From: Opitutales bacterium
Lineage (GTDB): Bacteria > Verrucomicrobiota > Verrucomicrobiia > Opitutales > Oceanipulchritudinaceae
Assembly (NCBI GenBank): GCA_020831485.1
Contig: JAFIGG010000004.1
Coordinates: 1 to 64,000, forward strand
Direction of reading: 5' to 3'
Length of the DNA stretch: 64,000 nt
Shown here: piece by piece, positions 33,805-41,026 of the stretch
Layout of the letters: each line of letters starts with the position of its first letter
How positions within the stretch are numbered: position 1 is the first letter of the stretch
Position numbers and translations under genes: made by a program
Notes under the pieces: model-generated
The model's input: the letters and a program-made list of their open reading frames with translations, nothing else
Databases searched by the model: none
What the model was told of the DNA's origin: nothing

Positions 33805-35286
33805 TTACTCGTCGGCGGGAACACCTTCATCCGTCTGGGCGGCCTCTGTTTCCAATTGCTCGACCAAACCGGCCAGTGCGTTCACGCGCTCGACCAACTG
33901 CATCAATCGACCGGTCAGTTGGCGTTGGAGCGATTCTTCGGTCTCGTTTAGGGAAAACTCCAACTCGTTGATCAAACCTTCAATCTCCGACACTTGACCC
34001 TCAAGTTCTTCCTGACGGGCAGCCACTCCCCGCAAGGTTGCAATTTCGACCCTTTGAATCTCAAACGAACTGCGCAACTCGCTGACATCACTGACCAGGC
34101 CCGCATTTCGCTGATCTATCGTATTGAAGCGGGTTTGAATTTCCGCCTCCAGATCGCCCCTACTGTCGTGCATTGCCTCCAGTCCGGAAACTACCCGGTC
34201 AAAATCGGTAGTCAACGTTTCCAAATCGGATTGAAGCACCGCAATCCGGCCTGAATTGAGGTTGGCAAAAATCAAGGTGATGACAAAGGTCAGTAAAAAA
34301 ACCAAAACACAAGCCAGGCCAAAAAAGAGGCGGGAAACAGGTTTTTCAATTAAGTTTGAAAGTATGCGATACATGGGAGGCCTCTCCTGAGAGGGTAAAG
34401 TGGTTTTCAATGAATGATTGGGTTGGGTTTTTGAAGAATCGTCCGGCTTGGAACCTTCCGACAGCAAGACGACAGTCAAATTGTCGCGCCCGGAACAGCG
34501 GTTGCCCTCTGCTATAAGTTTTTCTGCGGCATTTGCCAGGCTGCCACCCTTATCCAGAATTTCCGCGAGAATCTCCTGTAAATCCGAGGCAAGCAGTCGG
34601 TCCGTCAGACCGTCACTACAAAGTAGATACAAATCGCCACTGCGGTATTCGAAAAAATCAATCGCCACATCGAGCTTGCGGTCTTCCATGCCCATGGCCT
34701 GCTCAATTTCGTTCTTGCCGGCCCATTCGAGAGACTCCTCCTCAGTAATCCGGCCACTGGCACGCATGCGGCCCACCCGACTCTGATCTACCGATAGCTG
34801 CTCAAACTGACCTTCCCGCAGGCGATAGATCCGACTGTCACCCACCTGGGCAATACAAATCCGCGAACCCCTCAACCAAAGCGCTGAAAGCGTCGTTCCC
34901 ATGCCTTCCCGATCGGCATCTTTCCGGCCTTCCTCTATCAGCTTAAAATGGGTTTCCTCAGCCGATTCCCGCAACAGATCCCCGCCATCCTGTAAACTCG
35001 GCGCAGGGTCGATCTGCAAACGCTTGCGCATCTCGCACGGCAACTGATTGACCACGAAGCGACTGGCATAATCACCGGCGTTGCCCCCGCCCATACCGTC
35101 GCAAACCAGAGCCAGCAGGTTGTCGCGACCACAGCTTCCAGAACGGCGATCAAGCCCCTGCAAGCAGTCCTGCCCATCCGACAGGCTGATTAGTCCGCAG
35201 GCATCTTCGTTGCGCTTGCGCACCCGGCCGACATGGGTAACAGCAGCATACTGTATTGAAGATTGATTCGATTTCGCTGTTGTCAT
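33805..35286 (-). CDS. PP2C-type Ser/Thr phosphatase with membrane anchor and coiled-coil tail
   Basis: This is a 493-residue protein. Residues 12-275 form the PP2C domain with all metal-binding motifs: RNEDACG (25-31), CDGMGGG (62-68), GMGTTLSA (128-135), GDSRIYRL (149-156), CSDGLTD (223-229) and GRDN (266-269). A linker follows, then one transmembrane helix at about 321-341. The rest (about 345-480) is a long heptad-rich coiled coil outside the cytoplasm, ending in an acidic tail. The catalytic domain would face the cytoplasm. It is the last gene of a three-gene minus-strand set and overlaps the FHA gene by ATGA. It is the probable counterpart of the membrane kinase at 46700, reversing phosphorylation read by the FHA protein. 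Confidence 0.9.
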   Translation of the reverse strand: MTTAKSNQSSIQYAAVTHVGRVRKRNEDACGLISLSDGQDCLQGLDRRSGSCGRDNLLALVCDGMGGGNAGDYASRFVVNQLPCEMRKRLQIDPAPSLQDGGDLLRESAEETHFKLIEEGRKDADREGMGTTLSALWLRGSRICIAQVGDSRIYRLREGQFEQLSVDQSRVGRMRASGRITEEESLEWAGKNEIEQAMGMEDRKLDVAIDFFEYRSGDLYLLCSDGLTDRLLASDLQEILAEILDKGGSLANAAEKLIAEGNRCSGRDNLTVVLLSEGSKPDDSSKTQPNHSLKTTLPSQERPPMYRILSNLIEKPVSRLFFGLACVLVFLLTFVITLIFANLNSGRIAVLQSDLETLTTDFDRVVSGLEAMHDSRGDLEAEIQTRFNTIDQRNAGLVSDVSELRSSFEIQRVEIATLRGVAARQEELEGQVSEIEGLINELEFSLNETEESLQRQLTGRLMQLVERVNALAGLVEQLETEAAQTDEGVPADE

Positions 35287-36512
35287 GATTCGCCTTTATC
35301 CTGTGCGTATTCGAACGCGTTTAAACCAGCCGTCGACAGCCGCCATTTCCCTTCCGGCAAGCGTTCAATCATTTCCAGCCAGTCGATTGCCTGGCCATTG
35401 GGCCCCGTGTATTCAAATCCTCCGTCGCGCCGCTTCAGAAAAATCTCAGGCTCACTCTCGGACAAGCTGCCTTTCCAGGCCTCCAGGATCAAAAGCACAT
35501 CCTCTTTAATCAGGTCCAGTCGATGAAGCCGCAAAGCCACCAACCGCTGGGCGTTGCTGCCGGCAGCCTCTGCCAGAACCTGACTGGCCGTGAAGTATTC
35601 GATTCGCCAGTGCGGGACACTTTCCGCGGCAGCCTGAGTCGTCAATTGCAGGGCATCGCCACGACCCGGCTGCAAAATTTCCGACTGGATTCGCTGACCC
35701 TCCAGACAGGTTCCGCCAGTCGACGGCGAGCGGCCTTTTTCAGACAAACTTCCATCCTGCAGCAAGACCATGCCATTGACCGCCTCAATGCGAAAGTGCT
35801 TTCGACTGATGCGGCGATTGGCCAGATCTTCCTCCTTACCACCATCCGGATGCCGAACCCGAACCATAACATCGCAATCCCGACTCCGGCCAAAGACAAC
35901 TGCAGGCAGTGTCAGCACATGAATCCGATCGCCCGTTTCCCGATGCACCAACGTCAAGCGATCCGCCACCTTCAGCTCCACCGCCTCTGATTCAGGTTCA
36001 AGCGGCTCTGGTTCCTTCGCCTCAGGCGAAGTCTCCGGAGCAGTCCCCGGCGTCTCAGGCTCAACCTCCACACTGTCCACCCCGTCCACCGAGTCCACAG
36101 TCTCCACCTTGTCCACTGGAGCCTCCTCCACAGGCTCCAATTCCCCCAGATCCGCCCGTGCCTCTTCCAGCCGTAGGCGGAAGCCCTCGACCAGACCGGC
36201 CGATTCAACCAGACGCTCTGCCTCCTTCAGCGCAACCTTGGCCGCGCCCACACGGTTCTCGGCCAGCCGCTCCTGAAAACGCTGGAGCTGCAGCTCCGCC
36301 CGTTCGCTGGCAACCGTTCGCTCGACTTCAGCACGAAGCGCCTCCACTTCTTTAAGCGAACGCTTGGCCGCGACCCGCTCGAATTTGTTGTCCGCATCTT
36401 CAACCTCCCGCTGATAACGCTTCAGCAGGTCATTAAAGGCGCCTTCGATGGCATCGGCCCCCGAATCACCTCCGAGGCCCAATTTACGCAGCAGTTCTTC
36501 GTGCGACATCAT
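35283..36512 (-). CDS. FHA-domain phosphothreonine-binding protein with coiled-coil N-terminus
   Basis: This is a 409-residue cytoplasmic protein; two adjacent ATGs (36512, 36509) are possible and a GAGGG sequence precedes the first. Residues 1-130 are charged helices likely to form a coiled coil. Residues 132-180 are a low-complexity acidic linker with VDKVETVDSVDGVDSVEV, encoded by a 9-base repeat. The FHA domain (about 205-285) shows VVFGRSRDCDV, the phosphopeptide-binding RISRKHF and a long insert before the conserved NG region, which reads SPSTGGTCLEGQRI. A C-terminal 110-residue domain (EIFLKRRDGGFEYTGPNG) follows. Translation is coupled to the phosphatase through ATGA. It should read Thr phosphorylation placed by the kinase, as Fha proteins do in type VI secretion control. 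Confidence 0.88.
   Translation of the reverse strand: MMSHEELLRKLGLGGDSGADAIEGAFNDLLKRYQREVEDADNKFERVAAKRSLKEVEALRAEVERTVASERAELQLQRFQERLAENRVGAAKVALKEAERLVESAGLVEGFRLRLEEARADLGELEPVEEAPVDKVETVDSVDGVDSVEVEPETPGTAPETSPEAKEPEPLEPESEAVELKVADRLTLVHRETGDRIHVLTLPAVVFGRSRDCDVMVRVRHPDGGKEEDLANRRISRKHFRIEAVNGMVLLQDGSLSEKGRSPSTGGTCLEGQRIQSEILQPGRGDALQLTTQAAAESVPHWRIEYFTASQVLAEAAGSNAQRLVALRLHRLDLIKEDVLLILEAWKGSLSESEPEIFLKRRDGGFEYTGPNGQAIDWLEMIERLPEGKWRLSTAGLNAFEYAQDKGES
36066..36116. repeat. 9-base-period tract NTCCACNNN inside the FHA gene
   Basis: Six units of (G/C)TCCAC lie exactly 9 bases apart at 36066, 36075, 36084, 36093, 36102 and 36111. Read on the coding strand this is GTGGA(C/G)NNN and encodes the Val-Asp-x/Val-Glu-x repeat of the linker. 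Similar GTGGACNNN tracts are found in non-coding DNA at 46641-46674 and 58466-58498. Confidence 0.75.
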
Positions 36513-36593
36513 GAATCAAACCCTCAGCCAAGAAGAAAACCGGCAATTGAGCAAGTCATTCGAAGGTGGGGAAGGCAATAGTCTGAGAGCAGC

Positions 36594-36614
36594 GGCGGTC
36601 TCAGCGAGACCGCC
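36594..36614. other. GC-rich hairpin between the exported helical protein and FHA genes
   Basis: GGCGGTCTC (36594-36602) pairs perfectly with GAGACCGCC (36606-36614) around AGC. On the minus strand it lies between the stop at 36644 and the FHA start at 36512, with no T run. It may tune expression between the two genes by mRNA processing rather than end the transcript. Confidence 0.4.
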
Positions 36615-36643
36615 CAACCCTGGTATAAACGGCCAGAGACTGT

Positions 36644-38029
36644 TTAAAGGGCAATTTCCACCAGGGTTTTCACCCCGAAGGGCGAACCCCATTCCGTTTC
36701 ACCCCGAAATTCAATCGTGTAGCGGCCAGTTTCTTTCAATTCAACGGAACCAGAATCCCCAGAGCCCTCGGCGACACGCCGGTTTTCCGGTCCGGTAACG
36801 CGCCAGCCATCAAGAGTGAACTCTCCCTCACGATTACCCTCGGAAAGGCGAAAGTCGATGGCGCGCCCGTCTTCGATTGAACGCTGATTGGTGATGCTCA
36901 CATTAAAGCGCCAGGAACGGCTGTCTCCAGCCTCCACTTCCCAGCGCTCGTTCTCACGGCCCTGATTGGCCAGACGCAGGCGTTCTTCAGTTTCTTGCAC
37001 CAGACGCGCACCCTCGCCGCCAATGTAACGGCGGCCAACACCGGCACGACCAAAATTGGGCGGGAAGTAGCGGATCTCACCGTTGATGTTCACCGGCATG
37101 TCCCGGATTTCAAAGTCGCCAGCATTCGGCGCAACTTCACGGCGCACCTTCTGAATGATTTCGCTGACCTTTGCGTAATCTTCGTTTGCCAGCGCTTCAC
37201 GCGCCTGATCCAGCAGGTCACAGGCGATTTGACGGACTTCAGGATCCTCGTGATTCTCACAAATATCTTCCAGGGTTTGCAGCATCCAGTCCACTGTTTC
37301 CTGGTCAAGGCTTCCGGGTATACTCCTTTCCGGGCGGGGCTCATCCCCAGGCCGGGTATCCCGTTCATCATCGCGTGGATCACCATCTCGGTCAGTCCCA
37401 GGACGATCGTCCTGGGGTCGGGTGCGGTCACCCGTACGCCGTTCCAATTCGTCGTCGGCTTCATCCAGAAGATTCTGAATAGCATCTGGATCGCCCTGAT
37501 CGAGCAGGCGCTCAAATCGTTCGATGAGGCGGCGCGCCCATTCACGTACGCTTTGGTCCGGATGGTTCTCCGCTAGGTTGTGCAGCGTGCTCAGCAAACC
37601 GCGCACGTGGTCCATATCCACCCCAACATAGGGCAGGATGTCCCGACTCAGCGATTGTGCCCGACGGTTCAGTTCAAAATACTGCTGGCGCAATTCCGTT
37701 CGCCGATCGTTCAACTCTTCGCGATCTGCCGGGCGACTGCGGAAAATAGTCGCACGCATATTGGCAATGTTGTCGATCTGGTTCTCCAGCGTTGCATCTG
37801 CCCGCGCCAGGCGGGAAGAAGCCTGCGACAACAGCTCAAAGGAGTAGTTATAAAGCGTGCGATCAAAGGAGGTGCTGGCTTCGGACAGGAAACGCTGCGC
37901 TTCGCGCAAGCGCTCAGCAGTGGCACTCTGCTCGCGCTGGAGTTCGTGATAGGATGGATACTGGTGCTCCTGAGCTGAAAGTATCAGCGGAAAGCAGGCA
38001 AAGATGAGACAGAGTAAGGCTCGCTTCAT
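36644..38029 (-). CDS. Exported helical protein with duplicated repeat and beta-sandwich C-terminus, unknown function
   Basis: This 461-residue protein carries a signal peptide (MKRALLCLIFACFPLILSAQ). Residues 25-135 are long charged helices. Residues 141-195 and 241-300 are two copies of a helical unit (LLSTLHNLAENHPDQSVREWARRLIERF versus MLQTLEDICENHEDPEVRQIACDLLDQA), separated by an Arg/Asp/Pro-rich linker (199-235, DRTRPQDDRPGTDRDGD). The end (about 325-461) is beta-rich (WEVEAGDSRSWRFNVSI, VELKETGRYTIEFRG) and resembles GOLD-type sandwich domains. I do not recognise a family. It is the first gene of the minus-strand set with FHA and PP2C and divergent from the SrfC-like gene. As a periplasmic protein it could contact the outside parts of the kinase, the phosphatase or the Ig-repeat protein. 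Confidence 0.8.
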   Translation of the reverse strand: MKRALLCLIFACFPLILSAQEHQYPSYHELQREQSATAERLREAQRFLSEASTSFDRTLYNYSFELLSQASSRLARADATLENQIDNIANMRATIFRSRPADREELNDRRTELRQQYFELNRRAQSLSRDILPYVGVDMDHVRGLLSTLHNLAENHPDQSVREWARRLIERFERLLDQGDPDAIQNLLDEADDELERRTGDRTRPQDDRPGTDRDGDPRDDERDTRPGDEPRPERSIPGSLDQETVDWMLQTLEDICENHEDPEVRQIACDLLDQAREALANEDYAKVSEIIQKVRREVAPNAGDFEIRDMPVNINGEIRYFPPNFGRAGVGRRYIGGEGARLVQETEERLRLANQGRENERWEVEAGDSRSWRFNVSITNQRSIEDGRAIDFRLSEGNREGEFTLDGWRVTGPENRRVAEGSGDSGSVELKETGRYTIEFRGETEWGSPFGVKTLVEIAL

Positions 38030-38062
38030 GACAAAATGGGACTAAGGTTTTCTTGGACGCGA

Positions 38063-38092
38063 TTGAACTGTGATCACTAAATGCCTTATAGG
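38063..38092 (+). promoter_or_regulatory. Possible promoter of the SrfC-like operon
   Basis: TTGAAC (38063-38068) and TATAGG (38087-38092) are spaced by 18 bases and lie 69 bases upstream of the chosen SrfC start, in the divergent 131-base gap. The match is weak and no transcript evidence exists. Confidence 0.3.
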
Positions 38093-38160
38093 CAACAGGA
38101 CGGCAAGATTATTTTATTGCTCTAAAGGGCTGAAAGCGATTCCCTGTGGCCATACAAGTG

Positions 38161-41007
38161 ATGGATTTCTCTGCTGAAGAATACGCTGATCTCGCACGCA
38201 AACTGGAAAGTTGGTATTGGCAATTTGGTTTACACCGCGAAGAGCCTTACGCCCTGCCTCCAGGCAAATGGCTGACGGATATTTCCCGCAGTGCGCGCAC
38301 GCTCGAACGCGGGCATTCGGCCCTGCGCAACAGCCGCCCGGCAATGGCGATATGGGGCCCCTCCCAGACCGGGAAGTCAACGGTGATTTCCTCCTACATC
38401 GACGCAGGCATCAACATGGCCGATGGATCCGCACAACAGGAAGGCGAAGGCCTCGGCCTGCACTGGCCGGGTGGGCTGCCGTTCTTTTTCATGGCTCCGC
38501 GGGTTGCTGATCCGGAATCACTGCCATCGCACCTGACGCGTATGGTGCTCAATCCTTTCAATAAAGGTATGGATGGCTCGGCCTGCCTGACACGTTTTGT
38601 CCCAGGCTCCACCGAAGCCCGTGAAGATCACCACCAGGTAACGGACCCGAAGTATCCGGTGGAACTGCATCTGGTCCAGCTGGATGACCTCTGGCACGCG
38701 CTGGCGCGGGGCTACAGCACGGAATGCCTCGGCCGCAACGACCGTCAACCGAAAGCCTGGGACCTGGAACGCTTACAGCGGGCGACACGCGACGTGCTGG
38801 CCGAATCCAAGGGCAAACCGGGCCCCGCCAATGCCGGAGCCTTTAACGAGCTGATGCGCTTGCGCGAGGTGTTGAACGATCTGGCGGCATCCGACGATCC
38901 GGTTTTCTCCGAACTTTCGACCGACCGCGACACTTGGCACAGCTATCTGCGTGGTCTCTTTCAGGAACCGGCACTGCTGGCCTCCCGAGACATGGTGCGC
39001 CGCCTGGCCGAACGCATTCTTTGGGACGACGCACCGACGCTGAGCCGCTGGTTCCGTCTGCTGGCCCAACGCTACGATGCCTGGCTCGGCCCCGACGGAA
39101 GCTGGGCCAACCGCCGCCTGCTGTGCTCTCTGGAAGCGGCTGCTCTCTTCCTCAACATGGGAGCCAGCGCGATTGCCTACGCGCCGCGCCAGAATAATCC
39201 GGATGCGCCCTATGCCATTATTCAGGACCTCGTCAGCCGGCTGGCCTGCGAGGTCGACGATGAGACCGTGCGCATTGGCTGTGAATCCGGCCTGTCGCAA
39301 CCGCTGGGGCAAAGCGCCGAGGAGTTTTCCATCCTCCAGGGACTGGTCTGGGAACTGGTGGTGCCGATCAACATGGACCACTTGCCGGAGCATCCTTTTG
39401 CGGACGATCCGGAAATCGACCCCGAAGCCTCCAAGCGCCCCAACGCCCTGAAAAACTTTCTCGAAGTTGCAGACATCCTCGATTTCCCCGGAGTGGGCAA
39501 CGAAACCAAATCGCTGGAGAACCGCATTATTATCGACGAAAAGCAGATTGCGGAAATTCAGCAGCGGGCCAAGGCACCGGACGCAACCCCACAGGACCAG
39601 TCCCGTGCGGAAAAGTGCTTCACGCCTGTCCTCTTCTTCCGCGAGATCCTGAAACGCGGCAAAACCGCTTCCATCGTCGCCACCTACGGCAAACGGCTGA
39701 ATATCGACGCCTTCGCCATCTTTCAGGGGGCCCGCGGCTACGCCTGCCCAAATGCCGACCAGATCATCAATGGCGTAAAAACCTGGTGGCGCCACCTCGC
39801 CCCGGACTACCTCAAGAACCCACAAGGCGAAAGTCCCTTCCCGCTCAACCTCGTCATCACCTGGTGGGCAAAACAGCTAAACCTCGCGCAGAATCCGGAC
39901 GACACCAACATCTACGGGGTCATCGAGGGCATTGTCAGCAATCTCGGCATCATCCGCGATGCAAAGGTCTCAACTACTTTCGCCATCCACGACCACCAAT
40001 CGCCTGACCGCGATCAGGCCGAACTTAAGGTCGACGTTGCGCCAGGATCGACGCGTTACAAAAATCTGACCAATGAGACCGCATTCAAACATCAGTTCGC
40101 CCGCGAGATCAGTCGCCAGTCCTTTGATGCAATGGTCAGCGACAAACTCACCGGCGGCGCGGAATTTTTCTTTCTCCAGGCCCGCGAGCAGATGCTTGCC
40201 CTGCGCGAACGCAGCGACGGCCGCACCCAACGAATCCAGACGCAGATGGTCCGCGCTGCTGAAAACTTGCTGGAAGCCCTGAACTGGCCCGACCTCGTAC
40301 CGCAGCCAAAAGTCCAGGACAAGCGCCGCGAACACCTCGAGGCCTTCCTGGAAAAAGTCCGTACAGCCATTGAGCAAACGGACGTTGAAGCACTTCGCGG
40401 CCTGAATCGCTTCCTGCGCGAATTGGTGAATATCCACGCCAGCAACCTTCCCGGCGTCCCCGAACGGAACCAGGTAAGCACCGCTGCAATCGAAAATGCC
40501 TTCGACAGCTGGGTCGCCGAACACTCCCAAAGCCTTTCCGGAGATGCCCGCTTCCAAACGGAGGCCCGCCTGCTTGGACTGAACGAAAGTGCGGAAATCC
40601 GCACCCTCCTGCGGTCACTAGTAGAATCCATCCGCCCGGACCTGCCCGCCATCTCCGAATGGCTTAAAAAGTCCCTCGCCGTGGGCTCCGTTGCCAGTTC
40701 CGCCCAATACCAGCGCCTGCTCGCCCTGCGCATGGGGAACGCCCTGGTCTACGGCGAAGACGGTCCCCGCACCAGCAACCAGGCCGCCTACAGCCAGGGC
40801 ACCAGCGACCTCACCATCGCCGACACCCGCGATGCCGCGACCCGCTTTTTCATCGCTCCGCTGATTGGCGACGGCGGACGCATCCAATCTCTGGCCGAAC
40901 GCGAAGTCACGCCGCGCAAGCGACCCGACCTGGCCGGGGACGACGCGATCCGCAGCCTGTTCGAGGCTGCCCGCGAACTCAACCTGCCCGAAACCGCACA
41001 ATCCTGA
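38161..41007 (+). CDS. srfC: SrfC-like P-loop GTPase/ATPase (putative virulence factor family)
   Basis: This is a 948-residue protein of the SrfC/Virul_Fac type. I choose ATG 38161 (MDFSAEEYADLARKLESWYWQF); a GTG at 38146 is an alternative. Walker A is WGPSQTGKSTVISSY (residues 65-79), in the characteristic GPSQxGKS form. LNPFNKGMDGSACLTRFV (130-147) corresponds to the NPxGG-x-ATGxVTRF switch region. A second DxPG-type motif ILDFPGVGNET occurs near 441, followed by the RGKxxxxxxxYG element (LKRGKTASIVATYG). These make it a dynamin/GTPase-like NTPase with large helical regions. It is the first of three plus-strand genes with SrfB-like and Ig-repeat proteins, in a locus bracketed by kinase and phosphatase genes. 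It has no signal peptide, so it acts in the cytoplasm or at the membrane. Confidence 0.87.
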   Translation: MDFSAEEYADLARKLESWYWQFGLHREEPYALPPGKWLTDISRSARTLERGHSALRNSRPAMAIWGPSQTGKSTVISSYIDAGINMADGSAQQEGEGLGLHWPGGLPFFFMAPRVADPESLPSHLTRMVLNPFNKGMDGSACLTRFVPGSTEAREDHHQVTDPKYPVELHLVQLDDLWHALARGYSTECLGRNDRQPKAWDLERLQRATRDVLAESKGKPGPANAGAFNELMRLREVLNDLAASDDPVFSELSTDRDTWHSYLRGLFQEPALLASRDMVRRLAERILWDDAPTLSRWFRLLAQRYDAWLGPDGSWANRRLLCSLEAAALFLNMGASAIAYAPRQNNPDAPYAIIQDLVSRLACEVDDETVRIGCESGLSQPLGQSAEEFSILQGLVWELVVPINMDHLPEHPFADDPEIDPEASKRPNALKNFLEVADILDFPGVGNETKSLENRIIIDEKQIAEIQQRAKAPDATPQDQSRAEKCFTPVLFFREILKRGKTASIVATYGKRLNIDAFAIFQGARGYACPNADQIINGVKTWWRHLAPDYLKNPQGESPFPLNLVITWWAKQLNLAQNPDDTNIYGVIEGIVSNLGIIRDAKVSTTFAIHDHQSPDRDQAELKVDVAPGSTRYKNLTNETAFKHQFAREISRQSFDAMVSDKLTGGAEFFFLQAREQMLALRERSDGRTQRIQTQMVRAAENLLEALNWPDLVPQPKVQDKRREHLEAFLEKVRTAIEQTDVEALRGLNRFLRELVNIHASNLPGVPERNQVSTAAIENAFDSWVAEHSQSLSGDARFQTEARLLGLNESAEIRTLLRSLVESIRPDLPAISEWLKKSLAVGSVASSAQYQRLLALRMGNALVYGEDGPRTSNQAAYSQGTSDLTIADTRDAATRFFIAPLIGDGGRIQSLAEREVTPRKRPDLAGDDAIRSLFEAARELNLPETAQS

Positions 41008-41026
41008 CACCGCCGGATACACGATC

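Noticed and set aside
38773-39825. Open frame of 350 codons on the minus strand within the SrfC-like gene
   Set aside because: Antisense shadow; the plus-strand frame carries the Walker A and switch motifs.
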